A stretch of DNA of 37,989 nucleotides from Sphingobacteriia bacterium (GTDB lineage Bacteria > Bacteroidota > Bacteroidia > Bacteroidales > 4484-276): the NCBI GenBank assembly GCA_009930115.1, contig RZYY01000015.1, forward strand, positions 1-37,989. The letters run 5' to 3'. The notes under the pieces were generated by a model. It was not told the DNA's origin and searched no databases. It was given only the letters and a program-made list of their open reading frames with translations. The translations under genes and the position numbers were made by a program. Positions 28,321 through 36,708 of this stretch are shown in pieces (positions within the stretch are counted from its first letter, which is position 1; each line of letters begins with the position of its first letter).

Positions 28321-29397
28321 TCAGGAAAAATGTTTCAGATAATTGTGTTCTTTGAGATATTTTTCAATAAGTCTGGGCACAGGGTATTTAGGTATGTCCG
28401 GCAGAATTATCTCCTGAAATGAAAATGATGTTGAAAAGGCCTGATTTAGTTTAATTAAGTAAAACCTGACCAGTAAAAGTTGATGTGTTAGCTGGTGATT
28501 ATAAATCGGAGACGTTTCTGCAATTACCGGATCAAGCCCGTCGAAATAATTTTTCCATTGAGTGGTTGAAGTCAATTGCTCTGCGTTAAGCTCCCCGAAA
28601 GATTCAATTAATGGAAAATCGTAAAGTCCCGACCAGATGTCACCGGGTTTTCGTTTTTGTAATAAGATCATCTTTTGTTGATTTTTTTCGAAAAGAATGA
28701 CCAGATAATTAAAGTATCGTTTTCGCTGACTACTAATTTTCGATTTTACAGGTATTTGATTTACAATTTTTAAGTTCAGAGACTGGCAATTTTGATTGAA
28801 AACACAGAAAAAACAGGCAGGGTTTTTTGGTTTGCAAACAATTGCACCAAAATCCATGATAGCCTGATTGAATTCTGCAGGATTATTTTTGTCAAAGATA
28901 TCTTCTAAAAATTGTTTTATCATTTTTTTCCCTTCAGTTTTATCAACAGGCTCACGGATAGCAAACCAACGGCTTATTACCCGCAATACATTTCCGTCTA
29001 TAACAGGCACTGGTTCGCCAAAAGCGATGGAAGCAACAGCGGCAGCAGTATAGGGGCCAATGCCTTTCAATTGCAAAAGCTCATGGTAGGTTGAGGGGAA
29101 TCTTCCATTGTGTTTGGAAACGATTTCCTTTGAAGCTGCCAGCAAGTTTCGGGCACGCGAATAATAGCCAAGACCCTGCCAAAGTTTCAGTACCTGCTCC
29201 TCGGTAGCCTTTGAAAGGCTGTGCAAGTCAGGAAACAAACGAATGAACCTCAAATAGTAATCGTGTCCCTGCCCGGTGCGTGTTTGTTGAAGAATTATCT
29301 CCGATATCCAGATTTTGTAAGGATCATTTGTGTATCTCCAGGGGAAATCTCTTTTGTTTTCTGAATACCAGCTGATAAGTTGCCTTGCAAAATCCAT
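28321..29397 (-). CDS. mutY: A/G-specific adenine glycosylase MutY
   Basis: The 358-residue product has the HhH-GPD core with WRYTNDPYKIWISEIILQQT (catalytic E33), the helix-hairpin-helix LQLKGIGPYTAAAVASIAFG, the base-excision Asp D134 in VIDGNVLRV, and a [4Fe-4S] loop with C188, C195, C198 and C204 in the canonical C-x6-C-x2-C-x5-C spacing. The C-terminal domain (about 230-358) is the Nudix-like part that reads 8-oxoguanine (PGDIWSGLYDFPLIES, then HQLTHQLLLVRF). It removes adenine mispaired with oxidised guanine. A -7 box is found 52 bases upstream. Confidence 0.95.
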   Translation of the reverse strand: MDFARQLISWYSENKRDFPWRYTNDPYKIWISEIILQQTRTGQGHDYYLRFIRLFPDLHSLSKATEEQVLKLWQGLGYYSRARNLLAASKEIVSKHNGRFPSTYHELLQLKGIGPYTAAAVASIAFGEPVPVIDGNVLRVISRWFAIREPVDKTEGKKMIKQFLEDIFDKNNPAEFNQAIMDFGAIVCKPKNPACFFCVFNQNCQSLNLKIVNQIPVKSKISSQRKRYFNYLVILFEKNQQKMILLQKRKPGDIWSGLYDFPLIESFGELNAEQLTSTTQWKNYFDGLDPVIAETSPIYNHQLTHQLLLVRFYLIKLNQAFSTSFSFQEIILPDIPKYPVPRLIEKYLKEHNYLKHFS

Positions 29398-29448
29398 CTG
29401 TTTAGGTTAGTTTTCTGAGTTATCAATAGCAATGATAATTTTAAATAA

Positions 29449-29456
29449 CAAATTTA
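29449..29456 (-). promoter_or_regulatory. -7 promoter box of mutY
   Basis: The minus strand reads TAAATTTG, matching TAnnTTTG, 52 bases before the mutY start. The region is very AT-rich and there is no visible -33, so chance is possible. Confidence 0.3.
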
Positions 29457-29567
29457 AAGCCGATTTGTTTTTGCTGAAGTCATTGCAGGACAAGAGATTT
29501 GGGATTTTTTTAAAAAGACAGAATAATTCTAAAAAAAATTGAAAACCCCTTTGTTTGAAAAAAAATC

Positions 29568-29575
29568 TATATTTG
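29568..29575 (+). promoter_or_regulatory. -7 promoter box of the HU gene
   Basis: TATATTTG, a full match to TAnnTTTG, 47 bases before the HU ATG. The leader between is A/T-rich without a Shine-Dalgarno sequence, usual for highly expressed Bacteroidetes genes. Confidence 0.55.
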
Positions 29576-29621
29576 CACCCCTATTTAGATAACTAATAAT
29601 CAAATCTTTAAAATTTTAATT

Positions 29622-29912
29622 ATGACAAAAGCAGATATCGTAAACGAAATTGCCACTAAGACTGGAATTGAAAAAGTCTCTGTACAAGCTACTGTAGAGG
29701 CATTTATGGAAACAATAAAACAATCAATGGTCAATGGTGAAAATGTTTATCTACGGGGATTTGGAAGTTTTACCATTAAAAAGCGCGCTGAAAAAACCGG
29801 AAGAAACATCTCCAAGAATACAACCATTATCATTCCGGCCCATAATATTCCATCGTTCAAACCAGCCAAAACTTTTGTAAACGAGGTGAAAAGTCACGTA
29901 AACGTTAAATAA
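29622..29912 (+). CDS. HU-family DNA-binding protein
   Basis: The 96-residue product is a standard HU/IHF chain: MTKADIVNEIATKTGI, FMETIKQSMVNGENVYLRGFGSFTIKKRAEKTGRN in the body and the arm that bends DNA, ending PSFKPAKTFVNEV. The conserved RGFGSF turn is present. It compacts DNA and assists replication and recombination. It shares its transcript with the COX24-type mini-gene and, through a leaky terminator, perhaps RNase G. Confidence 0.93.
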   Translation: MTKADIVNEIATKTGIEKVSVQATVEAFMETIKQSMVNGENVYLRGFGSFTIKKRAEKTGRNISKNTTIIIPAHNIPSFKPAKTFVNEVKSHVNVK

Positions 29913-29930
29913 ATCAGAAAGGATAACATT

Positions 29931-30020
29931 ATGCCAAGCGGAAAAAAAAGAAAAAGACATAAAATGTCGACCCACAAACGGAAAAAACGTTTGCGGAAAA
30001 ACAGGCATAAAAAGAAGTAA
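29931..30020 (+). CDS. AURKAIP1/COX24-domain mini-protein (29 residues)
   Basis: The 29-codon frame begins MPSGKKRKRHKMSTHKRKKR and ends NRHKKK, with nearly every other residue Lys or Arg. This matches the tiny AURKAIP1/COX24 domain protein commonly annotated in Bacteroidetes, the bacterial relative of a mitochondrial small-subunit ribosomal protein, probably binding rRNA. It follows the HU stop by 18 bases, is preceded by a purine-rich AGAAAGGA about 9 bases ahead, and is followed by a terminator. It is short enough to be missed by length cut-offs. Confidence 0.85.
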   Translation: MPSGKKRKRHKMSTHKRKKRLRKNRHKKK

Positions 30021-30038
30021 CACTAACTTTTTGAGAGA

Positions 30039-30087
30039 ATTATTACATGATGCATCGTTCTTTCTTGCATTGTGTAATAATTTTTTC
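30039..30087 (+). terminator. Terminator after the HU/COX24 pair
   Basis: ATTATTACA (30039-30047) pairs with TGTAATAAT (30073-30081); inside, ATGCA and TGCAT extend the stem after a small mismatch. A run of T follows at once (30082-30085). It would separate HU and COX24 expression from RNase G. Confidence 0.6.
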
Positions 30088-30155
30088 ATTTACATACTCT
30101 CCTTTTATCGTATTAAAGTACGTGATAATAAGCTTAATGATTCAAATTCAGTAGC

Positions 30156-31706
30156 GTGGAAAGGGAATTAATAATAGATGTAAACTCCTCAGGAGTTGAT
30201 ATTGCGCTGCTTGAGGATAAATCCCTTGTTGAACTTCAAAAAGAAAAATCCAACAAAAAGTATTCTGTTGGTGATGTTTACCTGGGCAAGGTAAGAAAAA
30301 TAATGCCTGGCTTGAATGCCGCATTTGTAAATGTTGGATACGAAAAAGATGCTTTCCTGCATTACCTTGATCTCGGGCCAAACGTACGATCACTCAACAA
30401 ATTCACTAAACTTGCTATCAGCGGTAAGCTGCCTGCATTATCACTTGGAGACTTTCGACTGGAACCTGAGATAGAAAAAACCGGTAAAATCTCAGATGTT
30501 CTTACTGTAAATCAGCAAATACTGGTACAAATCGCCAAAGAGCCCATTGCTACAAAGGGTCCGCGTATTGCTTCTGAAATTTCATTTGCCGGAAGATTTC
30601 TTGTTCTTGTTCCATTCTCTGATAAAATTTTGATTTCTTCAAAAATCAGAAGTGTCGAAGAACGAAAACGGCTAAAACGTTTGATTAAAAGCATTAAGCC
30701 TAATAATTACGGAGTTATTGTACGTACAGTAGCCGAAAATAAGTTGGTAGCTGAACTGGATGCCGATCTTCGGGACCTGATAAGTAAATGGGATTCACTC
30801 AGCCAGAAACTGGTCAAAGCTGAAGCACCGGTAAAAATAGTAAGTGAACTGGATCGAACATCGGCAATTCTGCGCGATTTACTCAATGAATCATTCAATA
30901 ATATTCATGTTAACGATGTCACGCTTGCTGATGAAATAAAGAACTATGTAAAACAGATTGCTCCGGAAAAAATCAAGATCATCAGGTTGTACAGTGGCGC
31001 TAAACCAATATTTGAATATTTTGGTGTAGATAAACAGATCAAAAATTCATTTGGGAAAATAGTTACCATTAAAAGTGGTGTTTACCTGGTAATTGAGCGA
31101 ACTGAAGCCATGTACACCATTGATGTAAATTCAGGTAATCGGGTCAACCGTGAGAAAAACCAGGAAAACAATTCGCTTGAAGTTAATCTGGAAGCTGCTG
31201 TAGAGCTTGCCCGTCAACTGAGATTAAGGGATATGGGAGGAATCATAGTTGTAGATTTCATCGACATGACTGAATCCAAACACCGGCGAGAACTTTACCA
31301 AAAAATCAAGGATGAAATGGCGAAAGATCGTGCCCGCCACGTTATTCTCCCCCCAAGCAAATTTGGACTGGTGCAGATTACCCGACAGCGCGTGCGGCCG
31401 GCAATGGACGTCCAGATACTCGAAAAATGCCCTGTTTGTAATGGAACCGGTGAAATAAAACCATCAATTCTCATTATTGACGAAATAGAAAACAACTTAC
31501 GGTACCTTATACTGGATCAAAACGAGCGCAACCTTACCATTACTCTTCATCCTTTTATTTATGCCTATCTGACCAAAGGATTTATTTCGACACTCCTTAA
31601 ATGGAGAATAAACATGAAAGCAAAAATAAGGCTGAAACCAGAAGCATCTCACCATTTTCTTGAATATCATTTTTTCAACAAAAATAATGACGAGCTGAAA
31701 ATGTGA
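30156..31706 (+). CDS. rng: Ribonuclease G/E family endoribonuclease
   Basis: The 516-residue product opens with ELIIDVNSSGVDIALLED and an S1 domain (VYLGKVRKIMPGLNAAFVNVGYEKDAFL) with a 60-residue lysine-rich insert. The catalytic domain has D323 in YTIDVNSG and D367 in IVVDFIDM, the magnesium-binding pair, and the Zn-link CPVC at 425-428. It lacks the long scaffold tail of RNase E, so it is the RNase G type that matures rRNA 5' ends and turns over mRNA. The start is GTG at 30156, the only initiation codon before the conserved N-terminus. HU, COX24 and RNase G next to one another is a recurrent Bacteroidetes arrangement. Confidence 0.95.
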   Translation: MERELIIDVNSSGVDIALLEDKSLVELQKEKSNKKYSVGDVYLGKVRKIMPGLNAAFVNVGYEKDAFLHYLDLGPNVRSLNKFTKLAISGKLPALSLGDFRLEPEIEKTGKISDVLTVNQQILVQIAKEPIATKGPRIASEISFAGRFLVLVPFSDKILISSKIRSVEERKRLKRLIKSIKPNNYGVIVRTVAENKLVAELDADLRDLISKWDSLSQKLVKAEAPVKIVSELDRTSAILRDLLNESFNNIHVNDVTLADEIKNYVKQIAPEKIKIIRLYSGAKPIFEYFGVDKQIKNSFGKIVTIKSGVYLVIERTEAMYTIDVNSGNRVNREKNQENNSLEVNLEAAVELARQLRLRDMGGIIVVDFIDMTESKHRRELYQKIKDEMAKDRARHVILPPSKFGLVQITRQRVRPAMDVQILEKCPVCNGTGEIKPSILIIDEIENNLRYLILDQNERNLTITLHPFIYAYLTKGFISTLLKWRINMKAKIRLKPEASHHFLEYHFFNKNNDELKM

Positions 31707-31730
31707 ATTTAACCAAAGCCCGGATTCCAC

Positions 31731-32495
31731 TTATTTATTGATTGTTTTGAATTTTACCTGTGAAATAATAATGTAAAATATTATTATCAGCGGAAGAGCG
31801 TAAAACCTGATGGTCAAAATCAAAACAACCACAAAAGACAAAAAAATGTACCTGTTCAGGTTGTTGTTAAGATGGTAGTTTTTGAACTTAAAAGCCATCA
31901 GTGGTAAAGGGGATATGAGTAATGCTGAAAAAGCAACTGTTAGAAAAAGAAGTGTCGGATATTGCTGTAAAAAATCAATAATCCAAAATTGATTATCCTT
32001 TTCGGCCTGCATCAGGACGAGTGGGAACGATGCAAAAAAAATGGCATTTGCAGGTGTTGGAAGCCCGATGAAAGAGTTGGTCTGCCGGTCATCAATATTG
32101 AATTTAGCCAGTCTTAATGCCGAAAATAAAGGGATGAGAAAAGCAATTGCAGAAGCAGGATATATTCCGTTCCAATTAAAAAAAGATGAATGATTAAGGC
32201 TGATTTGCATTAATTGAAAAACAATAATTCCCGGAGCTACACCAAAAGATACAACGTCAGAAAGCGAATCGAGCTGCAGTCCAAGAGGGGAGCGGGCATT
32301 AAGTAACCTTGCAAGCATCCCGTCAAGAAAATCAAAAACAGCGGCAATCCCTATGAACAGTGAGGCAAGCACTAAATTATCGTTGAAAGCTAAAGTGATT
32401 GAAATGCATCCACTTAAAAGATTCAGCAAGGTCACGCTGTTAGGTATGTTTTTTCGTAGCACCTGATTATTTTTGAACAAGTTAAAGTATATCAC
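31731..32495 (-). CDS. pssA: CDP-diacylglycerol-serine O-phosphatidyltransferase
   Basis: The 254-residue membrane enzyme contains the CDP-alcohol phosphotransferase signature exactly: DG-x2-AR-x8-G-x3-D-x3-D in DGMLARLLNARSPLGLQLDSLSD. It begins with RKNIPNSVTLLNLLSGC and has about seven membrane spans. It makes phosphatidylserine, the precursor of phosphatidylethanolamine. The start is GTG at 32495; no ATG is available before the conserved N-terminus. It is convergent with RNase G (24 bases apart) and divergent from the 82-residue gene. Confidence 0.93.
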   Translation of the reverse strand: MIYFNLFKNNQVLRKNIPNSVTLLNLLSGCISITLAFNDNLVLASLFIGIAAVFDFLDGMLARLLNARSPLGLQLDSLSDVVSFGVAPGIIVFQLMQISLNHSSFFNWNGIYPASAIAFLIPLFSALRLAKFNIDDRQTNSFIGLPTPANAIFFASFPLVLMQAEKDNQFWIIDFLQQYPTLLFLTVAFSALLISPLPLMAFKFKNYHLNNNLNRYIFLSFVVVLILTIRFYALPLIIIFYIIISQVKFKTINK

Positions 32496-32648
32496 CGTTT
32501 ATTTTTTTTGAAAATTCAATGTTTTTCGTTCCGAACAAAAAATATCTTACTAAAAAGTCATTATGATCTTCCAATCATTTCGTTAGTTTAGCGTTGTCAA
32601 TTTTCAAAAAAAACAGGTAAAAGTAGCTTTTTTATAAAACTTCAAACC

Positions 32649-32897
32649 ATGACTATTGACCAATTTATGTCTTATTCGCCGCAGGAGCGTGCCAGCATGG
32701 TGCTCACTGAAGGCCAGGAGATCTTGGACCGAATATTTATGTATTACATTATCAGACTTTACAAATATTCGGATTTTTATGTGGAGTTATGGTACCAGAC
32801 TGCTTCCAACCATATTGATAAAATACTTGTGGTTGACCTGGAGGATGTGTTGCATTTGTACGAAAAAAATATTGACATTTCTGATCTTTTCAAATAG
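32649..32897 (+). CDS. Small protein of unknown function coupled to queA
   Basis: The 82-residue product has no signal peptide or membrane span. It begins MTIDQFMSYSPQERASMV, has an aromatic-rich middle (RIFMYYIIRLYKYSDFYVELWY) and an acidic end (VVDLEDVLHLYEKNIDISDL). I do not recognise a domain; the spread of aromatic and acidic residues is protein-like, and the ATG has a normal A-rich leader. It ends 2 bases before queA starts, so they must share a transcript and probably translation. Confidence 0.7.
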   Translation: MTIDQFMSYSPQERASMVLTEGQEILDRIFMYYIIRLYKYSDFYVELWYQTASNHIDKILVVDLEDVLHLYEKNIDISDLFK

Positions 32898-32899
32898 TT

Positions 32900-34123
32900 A
32901 TGATCTTACCTGAAACAATAAATCGTATTTGTATTGATGATTACGCATATGATCTGCCGGTTGAGCGCATAGCGAAATTTCCATTGTCAAACCGCGACTC
33001 TTCCAAATTGCTTACTTATAAAAATGGACAGATTGGGGCTGATACGTTTAATAACCTTGATAGGTATCTTCAAGGTAACAGCCTGTTGGTACTGAATAAT
33101 ACCAGGGTAGTTCATGCAAGGCTTTTTTTTCGCAAGCAAACTGGTGCTTTGATTGAAATTTTTTGTCTTGAACCTGCTCAGGAAAGTCTGGAGATGCAGT
33201 TGGCTTTCCAGCAAAAAGGAAGTGTGAGTTGGAAATGTTTGCTGGGTAATGCACGGAGATGGAAAAGCGGTGAACTTCAGGAAAGTTTTAAAAATGAAAA
33301 TAAAACAATTACGCTGAGATCTTTGAAAATTGGCAGGGTAGATGATGCTTTTGAGATAAAATTTTCGTGGGAACCAAAAGAGCTTAGTTTTGCCGAAGTG
33401 CTTGAAGCAGCAGGCAAAATACCGTTACCTCCATACCTGAATCGTGGTGCAGTTGACAGTGATTACGAACAATATCAGACAGTTTTTGCCCTCCACGAAG
33501 GCTCAGTTGCCGCTCCCACAGCTGGTTTGCACTTTACACCCAAGCTTCTTGAACGGTTAAATCAGCGAAGCATTTTTCCGGATTATCTTACCCTTCATGT
33601 TGGAGCTGGCACTTTCAAACCGGTTGGCAGAGAGGGATTAAAAGCGCACAATATGCATATCGAACAGATAAGCATCTCAAGACATTTAATCGAAAATCTG
33701 CTGAAGCATAGCGGTAATGTTATTGCTGTCGGGACAACATCGGTGAGGGCACTGGAAAGTCTTTACTGGTATGGTGTAAAGCTTGAATACAACAAGGACG
33801 CGGTTTTCAAAACAGAGCAGTTTGATCCTTATCTTTTAGATCAGCCTAAACTCACTTTAAACCAGGCTTTTCAAAATGTTCTGAAGCGGATGCATCAATC
33901 AGCATCTGACTTACTCACCGGCTCAACTCAGCTCATGATTGTCCCTGGTTATGATTATAAAGTCATTAACGGAATGATTACCAATTTTCATCAGCCTCGC
34001 TCTACGCTATTATTGTTGATTGCTGCATGGCTGGGTGACAAATGGAAAGAAATCTATGATTTTGCCTTAAAAAATAACTTCCGTTTTCTAAGTTATGGTG
34101 ATGCGTGTTTGTTTCTAAAATAG
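32900..34123 (+). CDS. queA: S-adenosylmethionine:tRNA ribosyltransferase-isomerase
   Basis: The 407-residue product shows QueA landmarks: YDLPVERIAKFPLSNRDSSKL, SLLVLNNTRVVHARL, AAGKIPLPPYLNR, SVAAPTAGLHFT, LHVGAGTFKPV, AVGTTSVRALESL, ITNFHQPRSTLLLLI and the end FLSYGDACLFLK. It transfers the ribosyl part of SAM to preQ1 in tRNA, giving epoxyqueuosine. A roughly 60-residue insertion after the first domain (QKGSVSWKCLLGNARRWKSG) is normal for the long form of Bacteroidetes. No other queuosine genes are nearby. Confidence 0.96.
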   Translation: MILPETINRICIDDYAYDLPVERIAKFPLSNRDSSKLLTYKNGQIGADTFNNLDRYLQGNSLLVLNNTRVVHARLFFRKQTGALIEIFCLEPAQESLEMQLAFQQKGSVSWKCLLGNARRWKSGELQESFKNENKTITLRSLKIGRVDDAFEIKFSWEPKELSFAEVLEAAGKIPLPPYLNRGAVDSDYEQYQTVFALHEGSVAAPTAGLHFTPKLLERLNQRSIFPDYLTLHVGAGTFKPVGREGLKAHNMHIEQISISRHLIENLLKHSGNVIAVGTTSVRALESLYWYGVKLEYNKDAVFKTEQFDPYLLDQPKLTLNQAFQNVLKRMHQSASDLLTGSTQLMIVPGYDYKVINGMITNFHQPRSTLLLLIAAWLGDKWKEIYDFALKNNFRFLSYGDACLFLK

Positions 34124-34200
34124 AATCTGTCAGATAAAAAGTCTGATGGTTCAACCTGTTTTATAATTCCCCAGTTTATTTGAGATATAGTTTCATCATG

Positions 34201-34228
34201 TCAGAAATTTTTTCTGAACTTTTTATTT
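34201..34228 (+). terminator. Possible terminator after queA
   Basis: TCAGAAA (34201-34207) and TTTCTGA (34211-34217) form a 7-bp stem with a 3-base loop, followed by ACTTTTTATTTT. The stem is AT-rich, so termination may be partial. Confidence 0.4.
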
Positions 34229-34256
34229 TCCGCTCATCAAGTTGAAGGCGGATTAC

Positions 34257-34264
34257 TATTTTTG
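34257..34264 (+). promoter_or_regulatory. -7 promoter box of the GT2-PatB pair
   Basis: TATTTTTG matches TAnnTTTG. It overlaps a TTG at 34262, so that codon cannot start translation and the ATG at 34283 is used, leaving a very short leader. The -33 element is not clear. Confidence 0.35.
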
Positions 34265-34282
34265 CCGCTTATTTCTCAGAAA

Positions 34283-35428
34283 ATGATCGAAGCTGTTGTG
34301 AGGGATATTTCCCAAAACCCCTGTTTTACCATAATATTAGGAGTTTTTTTATTTGTACTTATCGTTCAATTGTTCTGGTACTGGCTCATTTTCAGAAAAA
34401 TTGCATTTGCCCGAAAATCAGGTCAGCATCAGGAGGCAAAATCTGTTTCAGTGGTTGTCGTCTCGTCCAATCAATACAATATGTTGAGAAGCAACCTACC
34501 GGAAATTTTAAATCAGGATTATCCTAACTATGAGGTGATCGTTGTCAACGAAATTTCCGACGATGATAGTTGTGAGCTACTCGAACGTTTTTCGGAACAA
34601 TATGCTCATTTGCGGGTGATTAATATCCAGCAAACATTGAATTGGTTCAAAGGTATCAAGTTTCCGCTTTCAATCGGAATCAAATCAGCAAAGAATGAAA
34701 TAGTTTTGGTCACCGATATTTTCAGCAGGCCGGTGAGTAACAAATGGATCAACGCTTTTGTGGAGAGTTATGGCAACGATTCGAAAATAGTTCTTGGTTA
34801 TACTTCTTTTCAAACGCCATCCGGCATTAATTGGTGGTATCGTTTTGCCGGTTTTTATGATGCTCTCAACTGGTTATCACTTGCCAGGTCAGGGCTTCCG
34901 GTTACAGGTGCAGGACAGAATTTGTCTTTTACAAGATCATTGTTTTTCGGGCAACATGGTTTTATCAACCACTATAATTTAAATGCAGGTGCAGATGAGC
35001 TTTTTGTTAATAAGGCAGCCCGGACGAACAAAGTTGGGGTTCAGATCAGTAAGGAAAGCCGGATGATATGTTTAGAACCTGTGACCTTATCTCAATGGCT
35101 TTTGCTTGAAAAGACTAAGCTTGCAATTCGTCGTCGCTTCAGGTTTTTTAGTCAGTTGCTGTTGGCTGTTCATCCTGTTACAGCTGGTTTGTTTTATCTA
35201 AGCTTTGTGTGGCTGCTTTCAAAGAATTTTTACCCGGGAATTGTAGCTGCCATTTATGCGTTTCGATTGATAAATCAGCTCATTATATCAAGCTTCGCAC
35301 AAAAGCAATTATCCGAAAAAAAGCTATGGATGCTCATGCCAGTTTTTGAACCTGTGCTTCTTCTGGTGGATTTTTTCCTCAGAATAAAACTGTTGTTTGA
35401 AAAGGAGAAAAAATTTATCTTTCCATGA
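34283..35428 (+). CDS. Membrane-associated family 2 glycosyltransferase with altered metal site
   Basis: The 381-residue product begins with a membrane helix (PCFTIILGVFLFVLIVQLFWYWLIF), then a GT-A domain (SVVVVSSNQYNMLRSNLPE, YPNYEVIVVNEISDDDS), and ends with two or three membrane segments (VTAGLFYLSFVWLL, GIVAAIYAFRLINQLII). The family metal motif TDADC reads TDIFS here (in VLVTDIFSRP), and SGDDDLFVN reads AGADELFVN. The acceptor-binding signature is only partly visible (KTKLAIRRRF). Loss of both acidic motifs suggests changed metal use, or a non-catalytic role. The gene overlaps the following PatB-like gene (ATGA), so they are coupled. Confidence 0.8.
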   Translation: MIEAVVRDISQNPCFTIILGVFLFVLIVQLFWYWLIFRKIAFARKSGQHQEAKSVSVVVVSSNQYNMLRSNLPEILNQDYPNYEVIVVNEISDDDSCELLERFSEQYAHLRVINIQQTLNWFKGIKFPLSIGIKSAKNEIVLVTDIFSRPVSNKWINAFVESYGNDSKIVLGYTSFQTPSGINWWYRFAGFYDALNWLSLARSGLPVTGAGQNLSFTRSLFFGQHGFINHYNLNAGADELFVNKAARTNKVGVQISKESRMICLEPVTLSQWLLLEKTKLAIRRRFRFFSQLLLAVHPVTAGLFYLSFVWLLSKNFYPGIVAAIYAFRLINQLIISSFAQKQLSEKKLWMLMPVFEPVLLLVDFFLRIKLLFEKEKKFIFP

Positions 35429-36591
35429 TGCATTATGATTTTGATGAAATAATTCAACGCTCCGATACTGACTGCGTAAAATATGATCTTCGGAAAATTG
35501 TTTTCAGGGACGGAGATGTTTTGCCAATGTGGGTAGCTGATATGGATTTCCGGACTCCTGATTTCATAATCAGTGCGCTGAGAAAACGTTTGGAACATGA
35601 AATTCTTGGGTATTCATTCAGATCAAAAGGGTTCAGCAGTGCAGTTGTTAATTGGATGAAGTCAAGACATCAGTGGGAAATACGGCCCGATTGGATTAGT
35701 TTCAGTCCGGGAGTTGTACCTGCCATCAACATGATCGTTCTGGCATTTTCACAGCCGGGAGATAAGATAATTGTACAGCCGCCCGTGTATTTTCCTTTCT
35801 TTTCAGCGATTGAAAATAATGGCAGAACAAGGGTTGACAATCCGTTGAAAATGATAAATGGCAGATTGTGTATGGATTTTGAAGATTTAAGGTCAAAATC
35901 CACAGAAGCTAAAATGATTATCATAAGCCATCCTCATAATCCGGGTGGAAGTGTATGGACAGTTGATGAACTTCAACAACTTGCTGCTATTTGTTTGGAA
36001 AACAATGTTCTGATGATTTCTGATGAAATCCACTCTGATTTGGTATATTCTCCGCATAAACATATTCCATTGGCTTCGCTATCAGAAGAAATCGCCCGTC
36101 ATACCATCACTTGCAATGCGCCTTCCAAGACCTTTAATATGGCTGGGCTGGCCACATCCTATCTGATTATTCCGGAAAAAGCCCTACTTGATCGTTACAA
36201 CCACATGCTCAATGATGAATTACATCTGTCTGGAGGGAATCTTCCAGGCACCGTGGCTCTGGAAGCTGCTTACAACAAAGGATCAGATTGGCTTTCGCAG
36301 TTGCTTGGTTATCTGCAGGGAAATATCAGGTTGGTGATGGAATTTTGCAAAAATTATCTTCCGGCTATTATCCCAATAATTCCGGAATCTACTTATATGG
36401 TCTGGCTGGATTGTCGAAATCTGGGGTTTACTGATGAAGAACTGAATGAATTCTTCATTCGTAAAGCCAGACTTGGATTAAATGAAGGCAGGCAATTTGG
36501 CCCGGGAGGTGAAGGATTTATGCGTATGAACATTGCCTGCCCCAGGTCTGTTGTTTTGGAAGCACTGCAACGGTTGAAGCATGCAATTTGA
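35425..36591 (+). CDS. PatB/MalY-family PLP-dependent C-S lyase/aminotransferase
   Basis: The 388-residue product is a fold-I PLP enzyme: DVLPMWVADMDFRTPDFI, ISFSPGVVPAINMIVLAF, IISHPHNPGGSVW, MISDEIHSDLVY and the Schiff-base lysine in CNAPSKTFNMAGL, with RMNIACPR near the end for the substrate carboxylate. These are the marks of the PatB/MalY group, which cleaves cystathionine or cysteine to pyruvate, ammonia and a thiol or acts as an aminotransferase. Length agrees with the family (about 390). It begins within the stop of the glycosyltransferase (ATGA overlap). Substrate cannot be fixed from sequence. Confidence 0.9.
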   Translation: MMHYDFDEIIQRSDTDCVKYDLRKIVFRDGDVLPMWVADMDFRTPDFIISALRKRLEHEILGYSFRSKGFSSAVVNWMKSRHQWEIRPDWISFSPGVVPAINMIVLAFSQPGDKIIVQPPVYFPFFSAIENNGRTRVDNPLKMINGRLCMDFEDLRSKSTEAKMIIISHPHNPGGSVWTVDELQQLAAICLENNVLMISDEIHSDLVYSPHKHIPLASLSEEIARHTITCNAPSKTFNMAGLATSYLIIPEKALLDRYNHMLNDELHLSGGNLPGTVALEAAYNKGSDWLSQLLGYLQGNIRLVMEFCKNYLPAIIPIIPESTYMVWLDCRNLGFTDEELNEFFIRKARLGLNEGRQFGPGGEGFMRMNIACPRSVVLEALQRLKHAI

Positions 36592-36682
36592 GTTGCCTTA
36601 ATTGGATTTTTTTCATACTGCCAGTTTATTACAGCAAAAAGGATTTGAATTTTTGGCATTTTTTTGGTTTTGAAATATTGAT

Positions 36683-36690
36683 TAGTTTTG
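36683..36690 (+). promoter_or_regulatory. -7 promoter box of the DUF5060 protein gene
   Basis: TAGTTTTG matches TAnnTTTG and lies 18 bases before the first ATG at 36709. The -33 element is uncertain because several TTTG copies lie upstream at unsuitable distances. Confidence 0.35.
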
Positions 36691-36708
36691 TTAAATGATT
36701 TCAGACCA

